Assembly (NCBI GenBank): GCA_022494885.1
Contig: JAGVSM010002944.1
Coordinates: 62,001 to 126,000 of the forward strand
From: Micrasema longulum
Taxonomy: Eukaryota; Arthropoda; Insecta; Trichoptera; Brachycentridae
Reading direction: 5' to 3'
Length of the DNA stretch: 64,000 nucleotides
Shown here: one piece after another, positions 30,945 through 41,179 of the stretch
Numbering within the stretch: the first letter of the stretch is position 1
Layout: each line of letters begins with the position of its first letter
Translations under genes and position numbers: made by a program
Notes under the pieces: model-generated
What the model saw: the letters and a program-made list of their open reading frames with translations, nothing else
Database searches by the model: none
Told to the model about the DNA's origin: nothing

Positions 30945-31152
30945 ACTGATTAGGACAAACATGCACTGATCAAATTATGAAAATATTATATGTTGTTTGA
31001 AAAATAGTTGAAAAAAGGTAGAGGGGATGGAGGGAGGGGGTGAGCTTAGTAGGTTTAATTTGGTTTAGTTTATGTTGGTTTAATAAATGTCCTGACGAAA
31101 AGACGGGTACGTCTCGAAACCGGTAGACATAAAAAAGCCGGCAAGTGGTTAT
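30945..31152 (+). mobile_element. Hammerhead-bearing family 1 element, 5' part
   Basis: Shares with the minus strand at 35560-35435 the blocks AGGACAAACATGCACTGAT, AATAGTTGAAAAAAGGTAGA and GGAGGGAGGGGGTGAGCT. An internal ~430 bp segment present in the other copy is missing. The ribozyme motif follows at 31087. A SINE3 splits the element at 31152/31414 and the remainder continues at 31414-31490. Confidence 0.7.
31087..31130 (+). ncRNA. Hammerhead ribozyme motif, family 1, intact core
   Basis: Stem I ATGTC (31087-31091) pairs perfectly with GACAT (31126-31130). The conserved box CTGACGA is at 31092-31098. Stem II AGACG (31101-31105) pairs with CGTCT (31110-31114) around GGTA. GAAA is at 31116-31119. 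Stem III ACC/GGT (31119-31124) has no loop, and the residue before the predicted cleavage site is A31125. All invariant core bases (C-U-G-A-N-G-A and G-A-A) are present in a type I arrangement. Departures from the textbook fold are two unpaired A (31099-31100) and one unpaired C (31115) beside stem II, and a stem III that may need a dimer. Confidence 0.7.
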
Positions 31153-31413
31153 ATCATCATCATTCCCTTTCCGCACCTAATAGTGTATAGGGCACGGCAT
31201 TGGTACACCAATCGCAACGTATTTTCATCGTTTTTGTTACATGAAGGTAAGATGATCAGTCTTACGCTTCAGGTACCAGTGCAGGGACTATGAAATATTA
31301 AAGTGTAAAAACCCCCTTTTAAATCAAAATTTCATGTCAACCATGTCGACAATCGAACCTGAGACCTCTTGCTTGGTACTTGGTAGGCAAACATTACACC
31401 ACGAGGCCGAAGT
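31153..31413 (-). mobile_element. SINE3 inserted in the family 1 element, with target duplication
   Basis: Minus strand: head CCTCGTGGTGTAATGTTTGC, B-box-like GGTCTCAGGTTCGATTGTCG, ACATGGTTGACATGAAATTT, CGTAAGACTGATCATCTTAC, ATTGGTGTACCAATGCCGTG and CCCTATACACTATTAGGTGC. The flanks AAGTGGTTATAT (31141-31152) and AAGTGTTTATAT (about 31409-31420) are a 12 bp duplication with one mismatch. Confidence 0.8.
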
Positions 31414-31490
31414 GTTTATATTAATATATTTAGTAACATTTAGTAAAATGTTTGACTACGAAGTTCATGCTTTAAATATTAATGACATAT
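31414..31490 (+). pseudogene. Downstream part of family 1 element with conserved ORF start
   Basis: After the SINE the element resumes: AATATATTTAGTAACATTTA, then ATG at 31448 opening MFDYEVHALNINDI. The minus strand at 34863 encodes MFDFKVDALNINKY at the same distance from its ribozyme motif. This looks like the start of the element's protein. Confidence 0.45.
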
Positions 31491-31494
31491 TAAA

Positions 31495-31640
31495 TGTATT
31501 CAATTGTTCCTGGACTGACACCTGGAGCGTAAGACTGATCACCTACCTTCATGTAGCAGATGATCGAACTACGCTGCATTTGGTTTACCAATGCAGTGCT
31601 CTATGCACCACGTGTGAAAAGGGGAATAACGATGATATAA
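31495..31640 (+). mobile_element. SINE3 body fragment, plus
   Basis: CACCTGGAGCGTAAGACTGA, TCACCTACCTTCATGTA, GTTTACCAATGCAGTGCTCT and ATGCACCACGTGTGAAAAGG. The tRNA-like head is missing. Confidence 0.65.
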
Positions 31641-31775
31641 TTGAAAACAGGGAAATACAATCCAAACCTTCGCGCTACGTAGCTTCATGTTGGGTTGCTT
31701 ATTGTTCAGCGCCCTTGAGGCGATTTTCACATAAATGGCGTTATATAAATTATTCAGAATATAATTTATATATTA
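31641..31775 (-). repeat. Repeat G fragment (TATAACGCCATTT family)
   Basis: On the minus strand: AATTTATATAACGCCATTTA, GAAAATCGCCTCAAGGGCGC and AAGCTACGTAGCGCGAAGGT. It matches the insert at 47946-48530 in block order. Confidence 0.6.
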
Positions 31776-31894
31776 ACGGACATTGTCTATGTATATAATT
31801 TATAGGGTTTAAATATTAGAGTAAAAAATAGTTTAAAACATAAAAAAAAAAAGAAGCATTGACAAACATAAGGGACATCAAGATTAGATCTGGA

Positions 31895-32558
31895 CTATTT
31901 ATTTAGTGCTCTAAATAAATCGCTGTAAACTGAAACCAAAAAGTCCAGATCTTGTATTGAGTTAACAATACGACAAAGACGGATCATTGAAGAATTAAGG
32001 CCATAGTTTGTTCTATGCTGATCGATGAACAGTACTTGATTGTTTCTCAACCTACGAGTCGGATTATGGAATTTTACTTGTCCCAGTAATGATGGAACAT
32101 CGATTATACCATTTAGTATACCGAACATAATATATATGTAATCAATATTAGTTCTTCGTTTTTGTGGACTAAAAATATATAAAATGTACTCTATATCAGC
32201 ATAAGAATAATAACCTCTCTCTAGTCTAAGCATCCACGCTACTTTTCGAAGCAAGCGGTGTTGGACCGATTCAATGTGATTTGTGCGATTCACATATAAT
32301 GGAGATCAGACCACTATTCTAGTAGGCATATTCTAGAAGAGGGCGAACAGTTGAGCAATAAAGAGTTTTGATTGTACGGATATTAGTAAAATCAGAGGAT
32401 ATTCTGTTAATGAAGCCAAGTAATTTCAGTGATTTATTTACTATATTATCCTTATGCTCGTTGTATATCAGTTTATTGTCCAGAACAACTCCTAGCTTCT
32501 TGTATATACTCGTATGTTTCATCGTGTAACTGTTGTAATTGGCTTGGGCCGTACGCAT
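31895..32558 (-). pseudogene. Jockey-like RT tail, minus strand
   Basis: The minus strand encodes KKLGVVLDNKLIYNEHKDNI, VNKSLKLLGFINRISSDF and TLYCSTVRPLLEYAY, then a break near 32310, NRTNHIESVQHRLLRKVAWM, YGLNSSMIRLCRIVNSIQDL and a stop near 31898. The blocks L-G-V-x-L-D-x-K-L, L-L-E-Y-A and I-E-x-V-Q-x-x-L-L-R are the post-palm region of Jockey-type RT. It is one of the least decayed tails here, with two or three frame changes. Confidence 0.85.
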
Positions 32559-32774
32559 AGTAAATAAATAAGCCTAATTTTTAAAAAAAATATTATGTAT
32601 CGTATTATTATCGCTGTAATTTTTTAAGTTTTGTAATTATGAAATTACACCACCGCGACGTTACGCATTCAAGCCGGTAAGTTTTTTGAACAAAAAAATA
32701 AAATAATTCTGTATCCTTCAAAACACGCTTAACATGGCTACCCGGAAACTGGACCTTAGAGTATATACTCTAAG

Positions 32775-32945
32775 GTACGGACATTAGTAAAATCAGAGAA
32801 TATTCTGTTAATGAAGCCAAGAAATCTATGTGATTTATTTACTGTATTATCTATATGCTCGTTGAATGTCAGTTTATAGTCCAAAACAACTCTTAAATCT
32901 CTGATGGAATTAACTACATCAATTTTAGAGTTTTCTATTAGTTAT
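32775..32945 (-). pseudogene. Second Jockey-like RT fragment of the same family
   Basis: TACGGACATTAGTAAAATCA through GATTTATTTACTGTATTATC is about 85-90 percent like 32371-32480 by eye. It encodes the L-G-F-I-N-R block on the minus strand. Confidence 0.7.
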
Positions 32946-34090
32946 TGGGTAATATTATTAATTAATCGTAGCCTCTCGTGAAAACTAGCCTAGATATCTC
33001 CATTAGGGGTATGGCCGTGAAATAGCAAAGGGTCGTTGCTCTTCTTAGTACTCTATGGCAGGACATTATATTTTTATTGCTAAAATAGTTCGCGAAAAAG
33101 AAAAACAAAGACTGCACATGTTCCGGCGGCTGGACGTCCTTGGAATAGGACTTGACAAAGGATTGGGAGTATTTACGAGGATCTTCTGCGAAACCTCGGG
33201 TTATGCCATAACATACATGAGGATGCAGTGGTACATAACCCTCGAGGCTTTTAGCCACACTTTAAATTCTAGTATAAATTCTAGTAAAAGAAGATAAGTC
33301 ATCGAGTAAAATATTATTTTATACTTAAAATGACAAAACGAACTAATGTTAATATCATATCAGACCTTTAGGACGAAAACGACTCAACTAAAAAATCAAC
33401 TTTTTGGGAAATTGCAAAAGAAGAATGTAAATTGTGACACTTTCGTATTCTTTCGTCGATTGTTTCGTATTTTTCGAAGGAAGCGCCAAATTTTGAGTTA
33501 AAAATTATACCGAAGGCTCAGCTATGAATTTATGAAAAAAAAAGCGGAATAAAAATAAAATATTATAAGTTAAAACAAGACATTTATTTAATGAGTCATC
33601 GAACAATTAATAATTTACATTGTGTATAAAAAGTTAAATAAATAAAACTAAAATAAATAGTAAGCTGTTGTAGGCCATTGTGATGTGCCACGATTCGTAT
33701 CAGTCGAGGAGAATAAATGCTATGCGGGCATTGTATTGTCGACATTTAAATTTTACCTAGGAAACTTCTGGTCTCCAGACAGCTTATATTTTTATCATTT
33801 TTGCTAAAACGACACATGACACAATATTTATAAAAAACAGCTTTTAATTACTCCATAAAAAAATAATATACTTGGCTCCTTTTTGCCGACATCGCTTATT
33901 TTTGTTGCCTGCTCTTAATTTACATAACAACTTTGTTGCATCATGAGATGGATAGAATCAAAACTTCTATCTCGGGTTTTTACGCCATAGTTTTAAACGT
34001 TTTTTGGTCATTGGTCCATTTCTATTCCATGACTTAAATTTAGTTCTTTTACGTTTTACTATGCGGCCAAAGTATAGAGGTACATTCAAT
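32946..34090. other. Stretch without a recognised gene
   Basis: Overlapping ORFs at 32962 (minus, 98 aa) and 33055 (plus, 80 aa) lie in a block of more even composition (32980-33260). I recognise no domain in either. 33300-34090 is AT-rich with nothing recognised. Confidence 0.4.
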
Positions 34091-34092
34091 TA

Positions 34093-34575
34093 TTGATATT
34101 TAAGAAGATAAACGTGTATGGGAGCGAAGTATGGAATTGGAAAAATAATTATGAAAGTAGGTTGAATGCTGTCGAAATGCGATTCCTCAGGCGAATGTGT
34201 GGTAAGACGATGTATGATAGGTGCACAAATGACGAGATCCGTGAAGAGACATGCATTATTGACAGAATCAAGAAAGGGGTGCTGCGTTGGTTTGGACATG
34301 TAGCGCGAATGGACAGCGAAAGAACGGCTAAAAGGATCTACGATGCAAATGTTGATGGATGCAGAAAACGAGGAAGACCGAGAAAGACATGGCACGATCA
34401 AGTCCATCAAATACTTGATCGTGAAAATGGACATGCCAAAAGTAGGAATAATCGGCGTGCGTGCATGAGAAGATGTATGAATGTAGAGGAAGCGAGGTAT
34501 GTATGCCAAGATAGGGTGTTACGGCGTTCTATCCTATCTGCCTACTCCGACGGGGAAACGGCCTGATGGTTTGTT
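34093..34575 (+). pseudogene. RTE-like LINE C-terminus, longest copy
   Basis: Encodes VYGSEVWNWKNNYESRLNAV, EMRFLRRMCGKTMYDRCTND, TCIIDRIKKGVLRWFGHVAR, MDSERTAKRIYDANVDGCRK, RGRPRKTWHDQVHQIL, RRACMRRCMNVEEARYVCQD and RSILSAYSDGETA, with a stop at CCTGATGG and a (GTT)n tail. The blocks (YGSE-x-W, R-F/Y-L-R-R-M-C-G, R-W-F-G-H-V, G-R-P-R-K-T-W) are the terminal region of an RTE-like LINE protein. The 139 aa minus ORF is its shadow. Confidence 0.85.
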
Positions 34576-34839
34576 GTTGTTGAAGATAAACGGTAGCTGA
34601 GAATTTTGATTAATAATGTATTTAATTGTATGAAACTTCTCAAAATTATTCCTAATTAACTAAATTTTATGAAACGTTCTTTTTTTAAGGTATCTCTATA
34701 ATAGATGTATTTATTTATATGTGTGAGTATGTATGTATAAATATAAATGTAGGTGTATATATATGTGTATGCATAAGGGTGTGTACATTGTACATACGTG
34801 TGTATATTTATAAATGTAATTATATTTATTAATATTTAA

Positions 34840-35560
34840 AGCATCAACTTTGAAGTCAAACATTTCACTATATGTTTTTAAAAATTTGTATTTAATCACT
34901 TATCGACTTTTCTATGTCTACCGGTATCGAGACGTACTCATCTCTTCGTCAGGACACCGATTAAACAAATACATACACACAAATTGTAAAACGTGTAAAA
35001 ACAACATTAAATTTTAAATATAATAAATGTATTATTGTTTTATGTTTTTTCTTCATACACCCTATGTTTTTATTTTTTCTTTTCAATTACTCGTATTTAA
35101 AATTATATAAATTCCTATAAATAAACAACTAAAACAGTGTAAGTCACTCTCCAAGCACAAGAGTTAGTCTCTTTTTTGGATAGTTACAGTGATTACATTT
35201 ACTAGATGTGTAAAAGTAGATATGTTTAGAATTTTAAAAAACATGTACTTATTATATAATTTATTAATAAAAAAAAATATTAAAAAAAAAATAAATAATA
35301 AAGGGTTAAAAGTAAATAATATGGAAATATTTCACATTAGGAAAGATTTTAAAAATAAAATTCCTTAGATCAATAATCAGACAACCTTTCAATACAGTCT
35401 TTTATACGATGTTCCACTGTAATGGTCACCCTAAACCTATTTAGCTCACCCCCTCCCTCCATCCCATCTACCTTTTTTCAACTATTCTTAAAGAACATAA
35501 TATTTTAATAATTTAATCAGTGCATGTTTGTCCTTATCAGGATATGTGCTTATTAAAATG
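34840..35560 (-). mobile_element. Hammerhead-bearing family 1 element, minus copy
   Basis: Read on minus from 35560: the GGAGGGAGGGGGTGAGCT block, about 450 bp of internal AT-rich DNA (with CAAGAGTTAGTCTC in the plus sense near 35157), the ribozyme motif at 34925-34968, AAAGTCGATAAGTGATTAAA, and the ORF start MFDFKVDALNIN at 34863. Confidence 0.65.
34921..34966 (-). ncRNA. Family 1 hammerhead-like motif with mutated GAAA
   Basis: Minus strand: GTGTC, CTGACGA, stem II GAGA..TCTC, then GATA in place of GAAA, ACCGGT, A and GACAT. The single change at the invariant A should abolish cleavage. Confidence 0.55.
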
Positions 35561-35645
35561 CATGTCGTATTGGTTTTATATTTTTGTGCAACAAGTTTGG
35601 TGAAGGTGTATAGTGGATTTTGCATGTTGGTTTAATTGGTGTCCT

Positions 35646-35692
35646 GGCGAAGAGAAGGGTACGTTTCGAAAACGGTTTACGTAGAAAAGTCG
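35646..35692 (+). ncRNA. Decayed family 1 hammerhead-like motif
   Basis: CTGGCGA (A to G), GTTTCGAAAACGGTTTACGT. The core is broken, but the 3' flank GAAAAGTCGTTAAGTGATTA matches the other copies. Confidence 0.5.
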
Positions 35693-36169
35693 TTAAGTGA
35701 TTATATACAAATATTTAATAACATTTAGTAATTGTATTTAATATCTTACTGCATACCCAAATACGTGTTTAGGTACATTTCCATGTGTTGACTTGCTATT
35801 TTTTCCATAAATATAATTTTCATATTTGAAGCACTAACTTTGTGGTTATTCGTTATGATAAAATATATAAAATAACTTTGATTTAAACCACTGATTTTTT
35901 ACTTTTTCTAGCTACCGGTTTTAAAGCTATACAAGCTTCATTGTCAAGGTTTATTTTCACTGGACATGATCGGTTCGCCGAAATGATTACAAAACTTTTT
36001 AAAAGACTTGAAATTATTTTTGGAAGCCTCCATATCTGTTTATTTGACAGGAGCTATGAAAAACTCACGGATAGTAGCGAGATGCTCGGGTTTTTATGGT
36101 AAATTTATCAAAACATATTGATAATATTGATGTTTTTTGTAGATATTTCTTGATAAAACTCCATAGTTA

Positions 36170-36560
36170 ATGATCATGATAAAATTATAAATAAACTTTT
36201 CAATGAAACTTCTGGGTTTAGTTAAAATTTCTATTATATTGACCAACGAGCGCTTTCGCCTAAGTAGGCATCTTCAAGACTGGTGAATTGTGTACAACAT
36301 TTACAATTTTTATACTATTCTTTACATATTTTGAAGATAAGATCAAATAAGTATTTTAACAGGGGACAGAAACATAAATATTTACAACTAGTTTGCTAAA
36401 CAGTTCATTTTTAGGGGGTTTTAGGACCAAAATTGGGATTAAGCTTTTATAATTTAAAAGGTGGGAAAAGATCATTTGGGCGAAAGCGCTCGTTGGTCAA
36501 AATAATAAAAAGTAAAACTAAACCAAGAAGTTTCGTTTATTTATAATTTTATCACAATCA
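36170..36560. repeat. Inverted repeat pair with family 2 hammerhead-like sequence
   Basis: The left arm (ATGATAAAATTATAAATAAAC, GAAACTTCTGGGTTTAGTT, TTGACCAACGAGCGCTTTCG) reappears inverted at 36478-36560 (CGAAAGCGCTCGTTGGTCAA, AACTAAACCAAGAAGTTTCG, TTTATAATTTTATCAC). The spacer is about 215 bp. Confidence 0.8.
36242..36284 (-). ncRNA. Hammerhead-like motif, family 2, strong stem II
   Basis: Minus strand: ACCAGT, CTTGAAGA (one extra T), T, stem II GCCTA-CT-TAGGC (five perfect pairs), GAAA, AGCGCT, C and GTTGGT. Stem I pairs six positions with two G-U. Only the extra T and the nucleotide before stem II depart from the canonical core. Confidence 0.55.
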
Positions 36561-37730
36561 TCAAAACAATGTTAACACGCTAAAAATAAACATCTATTTT
36601 GTGTGAAAAAAATCATTAATCTGGATAATCCGGGGAGAAAATACGAGACTTCGTTTGTGTGAAGAAAAGTCAGTCAGCGTTTCCTCTTAGAGCATTACTT
36701 TTGCGGTCAAACATTTCATCAAATGTTTATAAAAATAATCGTAAAATGTTACATCAAAATATTTACTAATATTTATCTATGCATTCAGTAAAATTTTGAG
36801 TAGGGGAAGGTGTGGTCTGCTGAGTCGGGGGCATGTTGTGACAAAGAATTTAAAATTCGCTTTGATTGACATAGCGTCACCCGGATAGCTTCAATTCGTG
36901 TGAACTACGTACCGTCAGTTGCTGTCAAAACAACGGTATCATGCGGTTTATTTTGAAAATTTAATGTATGATTTAGAGTTAAACTAACTTTTATTTATCA
37001 AAAGAAAACAACAGCCATAATAACAAAAACATTAATATTTTCAAATAAACCAAAATTATAGGCCAATTATAGTTTTCTTTACATTACTAAATACAATGTC
37101 AAAAAATAAGTAAAAGGAGCGTGCCTTGAAAAAGCTACTCCGCATCGTTCCACACTTAAAAAAATAAAATAATAATTTGAAAATTAAATAATAAAAAAAT
37201 TAAAGAAAAGGTTGTTTGTTTACTCGGACTTAAAAACCCTTTCGCCGGCTGATCCATACAAAGTTACCCCAGAACAGCCTTCCCTCTTTTCTTCTCTAAC
37301 ACAAGAGAAAATTATGAAAATATGAAAGTGTACAAAAAATTATATTTTACGTAGATACAGTTAGATAAAATTATAATTTTAATTTTCTATTTTTTATCTT
37401 TCTGTATTTTCAATTTTGTATTTTTTCTTTAAATTTGTTTAAAGTGAGGAAATATATATCAATTTAAGGAAAAAAACGTGTTTTAATTATTTAAAATTCT
37501 GGGAAAATATGAATTCTTATTATTATTGGTGCTTGAAATACCAACATGAAATTATTTTCTTTCAAATACCTTTTTTTCAATATATTTTTTTTTATCCCGT
37601 TAAAACGAAGTGAGATGTTTATATTTTACTATCAAAATGTACATAAATTATAAATATATTTTCAAAATCCCAAAAAATACAATCAAATACAATTTTTTAT
37701 GAGTAAATATATTTGATGTCTACAAAAATT
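36561..37730. other. Stretch without a recognised gene
   Basis: At 36714 the minus strand has another ATGTTTGAC start like family 1. 36790-36960 (TAGGGGAAGGTGTGGTCTGC) and 37225-37290 are less AT-rich and may be the two ends of an old element, because GGGAAGG.. recurs inverted. Not resolved. Confidence 0.35.
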
Positions 37731-37732
37731 TT

Positions 37733-37998
37733 CATTGACTCAAAATTAGTTGATAAAATCACCTCGTTCAAAAGAAGCATATTTAATTAAAAAAATGTTT
37801 TCAGGCGTTGCATCAGGCTGCATCAATAAATGTTTCAGCTTTTTAACTTCACGAAGATCAACAGATGGAAGAATTGAAAAAAAAACGGCTATTTAAACCA
37901 GCTAATGGCAGGTCACAAGCTCTGTAAATGCCGTAACTTATATGTTCCCTTCTATAAATTGTTTTTCATCCCAGTTGTTATAATATTTATATTGTAAA
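37733..37998 (+). repeat. Repeat A, sense, internally deleted
   Basis: TTTTCAGGCGTTGCATCAGG, TTAACTTCACGAAGATCAAC, AAACCAGCTAATGGCAGGTC and TCATCCCAGTTGTTATAAT. The palindrome block is lost. Confidence 0.7.
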
Positions 37999-38267
37999 CA
38001 GTTTTTTTTTCATATTTTTCATGTTTCGTATAATAGAATCATAAGAAATACATAAAAATGTTTTCCTGAAAAGAAAATAGTTTTTTCATTCTCTGGGATT
38101 CCGGGTAATGGATACCCTTAATTATCCTGCTTAAGAAATAAACTTTACAAAGCATGTTATTTCCTTTGGAATCCTTGTAATAAAGCCCGTAAAACCACGA
38201 ACTCGACTATCTGTTTAATAATTAAGGAATATAAAAAATCTCATTACTTTACCTGGGATTAATATTT

Positions 38268-38460
38268 TTTTATTTATTTATTTATTTACACGCCCTGCAG
38301 GCTTTTACATATATTAGAAATTACATTCAAGTGCAGCAGTGAAACATAAGTATGTAAATTTAGTTAAAATTAAAGGTAACATAAGAAAAAACTAAAAGAT
38401 ACAATAATAAGTAAAAATAAGGAAAACCTATTTATGTTAGTAAATATTAATATTTAACTA
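38268..38460 (-). mobile_element. Minus-strand retrotransposon 3' end
   Basis: Poly-T-type flank TTTTTTATTTATTTATTTA followed by GCCCTGCAGGC (38292-38302), the same layout as 3585-3615 and 46340-46364. Confidence 0.5.
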
Positions 38461-38477
38461 CTTACCGACTTTTTTTG

Positions 38478-38525
38478 TCTACCAATATCGAAGCGTACCC
38501 TTCTCTTCGTCAGGACACTCACTAC
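38478..38525 (-). ncRNA. Decayed family 1 hammerhead-like motif
   Basis: Minus strand GTGTC, CTGACGA, AGAGAAGGGTACGCTTC, GATATTGGTA, GACA. GAAA is changed to GATA and the stem III palindrome is lost. Confidence 0.45.
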
Positions 38526-38617
38526 GCCAATTTGCAAATAGTAAAATATAATTTCACTTTTACTGTCACCGTAGTCTAAATTATTTACGAAAAAATACCT
38601 AAATTACATGCAAAGTT

Positions 38618-38806
38618 TTTTTTTTAAATAAATATTCGCGTTCCTATAATTTAATAAATATTTGATTTTGAGGGCCATTTTCAACGAGTTGTAAATAACT
38701 CACTATTAGGAAATGGGAATCAAGTTGGGGTAGAGTGTGATTTAAATAACGTATCTTTGATTCGTGTGTCCGAGATACTAGCCACAGGACCACAACCCGA
38801 CTCATG
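38618..38806 (-). mobile_element. SINE2, minus copy
   Basis: TTTTGAGGGCCATTTTCAAC, GAGTTGTAAATAACTCACTA and CGAGATACTAGCCACAGGAC. The B-box is degenerate (TTTAAATAACG in place of TTCGAACC). Confidence 0.75.
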
Positions 38807-39269
38807 ACCTTTAAAGCGGATGCAAACACCACCATGTCCGAACATGCACTTAAATTAGGTTAATAATATTTGGTCATTTAAACCAGCTAATGACAGGCCA
38901 TAGGCCTTGTCAAGGCCAAGTCTTCCATATTCCCTTATTTAAATCGTCCTTTAAGAAGTAGACGGCACGTTCGCCTAACATACTTGAGGTTACAAGTATA
39001 ATTCATACAGTGCAATGTATGAGCGTGGCTATTAGAGAATCCTCTAAAACTTTTTAGCAGCTGTGGGTGGAGATGAGGTTTCTCCCTCAATGCAATATTT
39101 CATTATTCGTGGAGTTAGCAGCTGATACGCAAGACTGATCATGTAAGAAAAATAATAAAGATACTCTGCAATTGAGGTACTAAAGCAGTGCCCTATGCAC
39201 TATCAGTTTGACAAGGGTATAATGATTTCAGAAGTAGATTACATGTAAGAGATTTTGTAATCTGGGCAG

Positions 39270-39500
39270 GTCCAGTGCGGGTGTGAAGGAGACTGAGGGC
39301 CCGGGGATACACGCGTCCCTCTCGCCGGTCGCCGACCCCGAGTGCGCCTGCGCGGGATTTCTATAGAGGCGGCTCTTCACGCTGGCTAATACGTCGACCA
39401 GTACGCTGGCAAATGCCTATTAGGGGGGTATTTATGACTGGCGGAGCTGGCTCACGCGCTGGCACATGCGCCGGCGCGCGATCCGCTTGCTGTCGGCTTT
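39270..39500. other. GC-rich segment with repeated CGCTGGC motifs
   Basis: Several near-copies of A/G-CGCTGGC-x-(A)AT occur (39379, 39403, 39447, 39457) and a GCGCCGGCGCGCG run. The 39369-39410 part recurs inverted at 41308-41349. It is CpG-rich, with no ORF of note. Confidence 0.55.
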
Positions 39501-40701
39501 TCAACTCAGATAAAAGAGTGCCGGTTATGCAACATATCTATTGCAAAATGTACTTATGAACGCTATATAAATGATTGAATAATAAAACTACCCGATGAAA
39601 TACTTTTTATTCCATTTTTCATCGATCCCACATTTCTTATAATTTAATTGTGGGTAGTATCAGAAGCAAACTTCGAAATCTCCACCAAAAACAGAAAATT
39701 TGTTATTGATGCCAAGATAATCTATCCATAGAAACCTACCTGCCAAAATAATAGCGTTATTTAAAACCTAGTCTCTGAATCTTGCAAAAATATATTCTAA
39801 TTATACTACTTGACACCGCAAAGCATTCTTCATTGAGTAACTGAAGCACAATTAGAAATCTCACAATCCTTTCATAAAAGTTTTTCGCAAATATCTCAGT
39901 AACTCCCTTCAATGGAGATTTCTAAGTTTGCTTTTAATACCCTCATTTTTTTTACATTTGAATTAAAATATATAGGCTATATGTATTTTAATTTCATTGT
40001 TGAATTTAATATATAAGCATATGCTCACTATTAAAACATAAACATTTGGCATATTAGCCATTATTGGCCATTATTGACAATTCAATTTCATCAATTAAAA
40101 AAAATACTTACTTGTTTATTTTTATTACCTTATACTTGTTTTTTAATTTTTTACCATTATATCAAATTGCACTGTAGTATTGGCAAATACGCATTTCATA
40201 GATACATATTTTTATTTCTTATTTTTTCGTGATAATATATGCTTGCTTGTTTATTAATTTAACCTAAAAATGTCTTTCTTGCTTACCGTAACACTTTATT
40301 TATTGTTTGCCTTACAGAATTTATTTCATAAGCTTATATCTTTGCATTTTTTGTTTATATGCTTACTGTTTTTTCTTGCATACCTTCGTTATTATTGTTT
40401 TTTTTTTTACTTTGTAAAACTTTTTATCATATTCTTTCTAACTAATTTCACATATTTTTTCTGTAAATTCTGTTTATTATTTAGTATGTTAGCATGTAAT
40501 TCATTTTAATTTTTTGTAAATTCCTTTTGGGCGATAACGAACAAAATAAATAAATATGATTTTGATTTATTTGTAATATCTGTTGTTTTTTTAAAATAAA
40601 TAACAACTGTTACTCGAAATTAAATTATGAATTATTGTTAATTAAAAAAATATAAAATGTTTTACATGTCTGTTTTTCATTGGCTTGATGATTTAGTGAT
40701 T

Positions 40702-40750
<49 letters not shown>
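39501..40750. other. AT-rich stretch between GC-rich inverted segments
   Basis: The 79 aa ORF at 40270 is a T-rich frame without a domain. 40510-40556 resembles a retrotransposon 3' end (GGGCGATAACGAACAAAATA then AATAAAT). A (TA)n run of about 20 units lies at 40709-40748. Confidence 0.45.
40709..40748. repeat. (TA)n microsatellite
   Basis: Roughly 20 uninterrupted TA units. Confidence 0.95.
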
Positions 40751-40753
<3 letters not shown>

Positions 40754-40754
40754 G

Positions 40755-41055
40755 ACCTCTTGGTGTGGTCAGCGCATTTGCCTACCTTGAAAGAGGTCTT
40801 TTGCTCGATTTCCAACATGGTTAACTTGAAATATTTTTTCAAAAAGGTGTTTTTCCACTAGAATATTTAGTCAAGTATATATTAGAATATTTAGTTTAGT
40901 ATATATTAGTCCCTAAACAGGCACCTGAAGCGTAAATCTGGTCATCTTTCCTTCATTAAACAAAAAAAATCCAGTTACGCTGCGATTGGTTTACCAATGC
41001 AGTGCCATATGTGCCATCATGTGCGGATTGAGAAGAATAATTATGAGAAGATATA
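40755..41055 (+). mobile_element. SINE3, plus copy
   Basis: CTTGGTGTGGTCAGCGCATT, TGCCTACCTTGAAAGAGGTC, ACATGGTTAACTTGAAATAT, GCGATTGGTTTACCAATGCA and GTGCGGATTGAGAAGAATAA. Nearly full length. The B-box is degenerate (TTGCTCGATTTCC). Confidence 0.75.
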
Positions 41056-41179
41056 GCTTTTAGCAAAAAGTCTACCAACGTGCATATATTTTTTTACTTG
41101 ACGTTTAAATATATTAACGAAATTTTAAAAACGTAGCGGCTGTAACGTAGTTTCTATGTACATCTCAGCGCATGAGTCA

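Noticed and set aside
32962..33297. 98 aa minus and 80 aa plus ORFs as host genes
   Set aside because: They overlap each other, neither has a recognised domain, and there is no splice or promoter evidence.
34090..34509. 139 aa minus-strand ORF
   Set aside because: It is the antisense shadow of the RTE-like C-terminus. The same holds for 27464, 28593, 60220, 60377, 42377 and 44221.
35908..35950. A fifth ACCGGT-containing hairpin on the minus strand (CTTGACAATGAAGCTTGTATA..)
   Set aside because: It has a stem II-like hairpin and ACCGGT but no CUGANGA box and no GAAA, so I do not call it hammerhead-like. It may be a decayed relative.
40270..40509. 79 aa ORF rich in F and L as a transmembrane peptide
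   Set aside because: T-rich DNA gives such frames. It runs into a probable retrotransposon 3' end.
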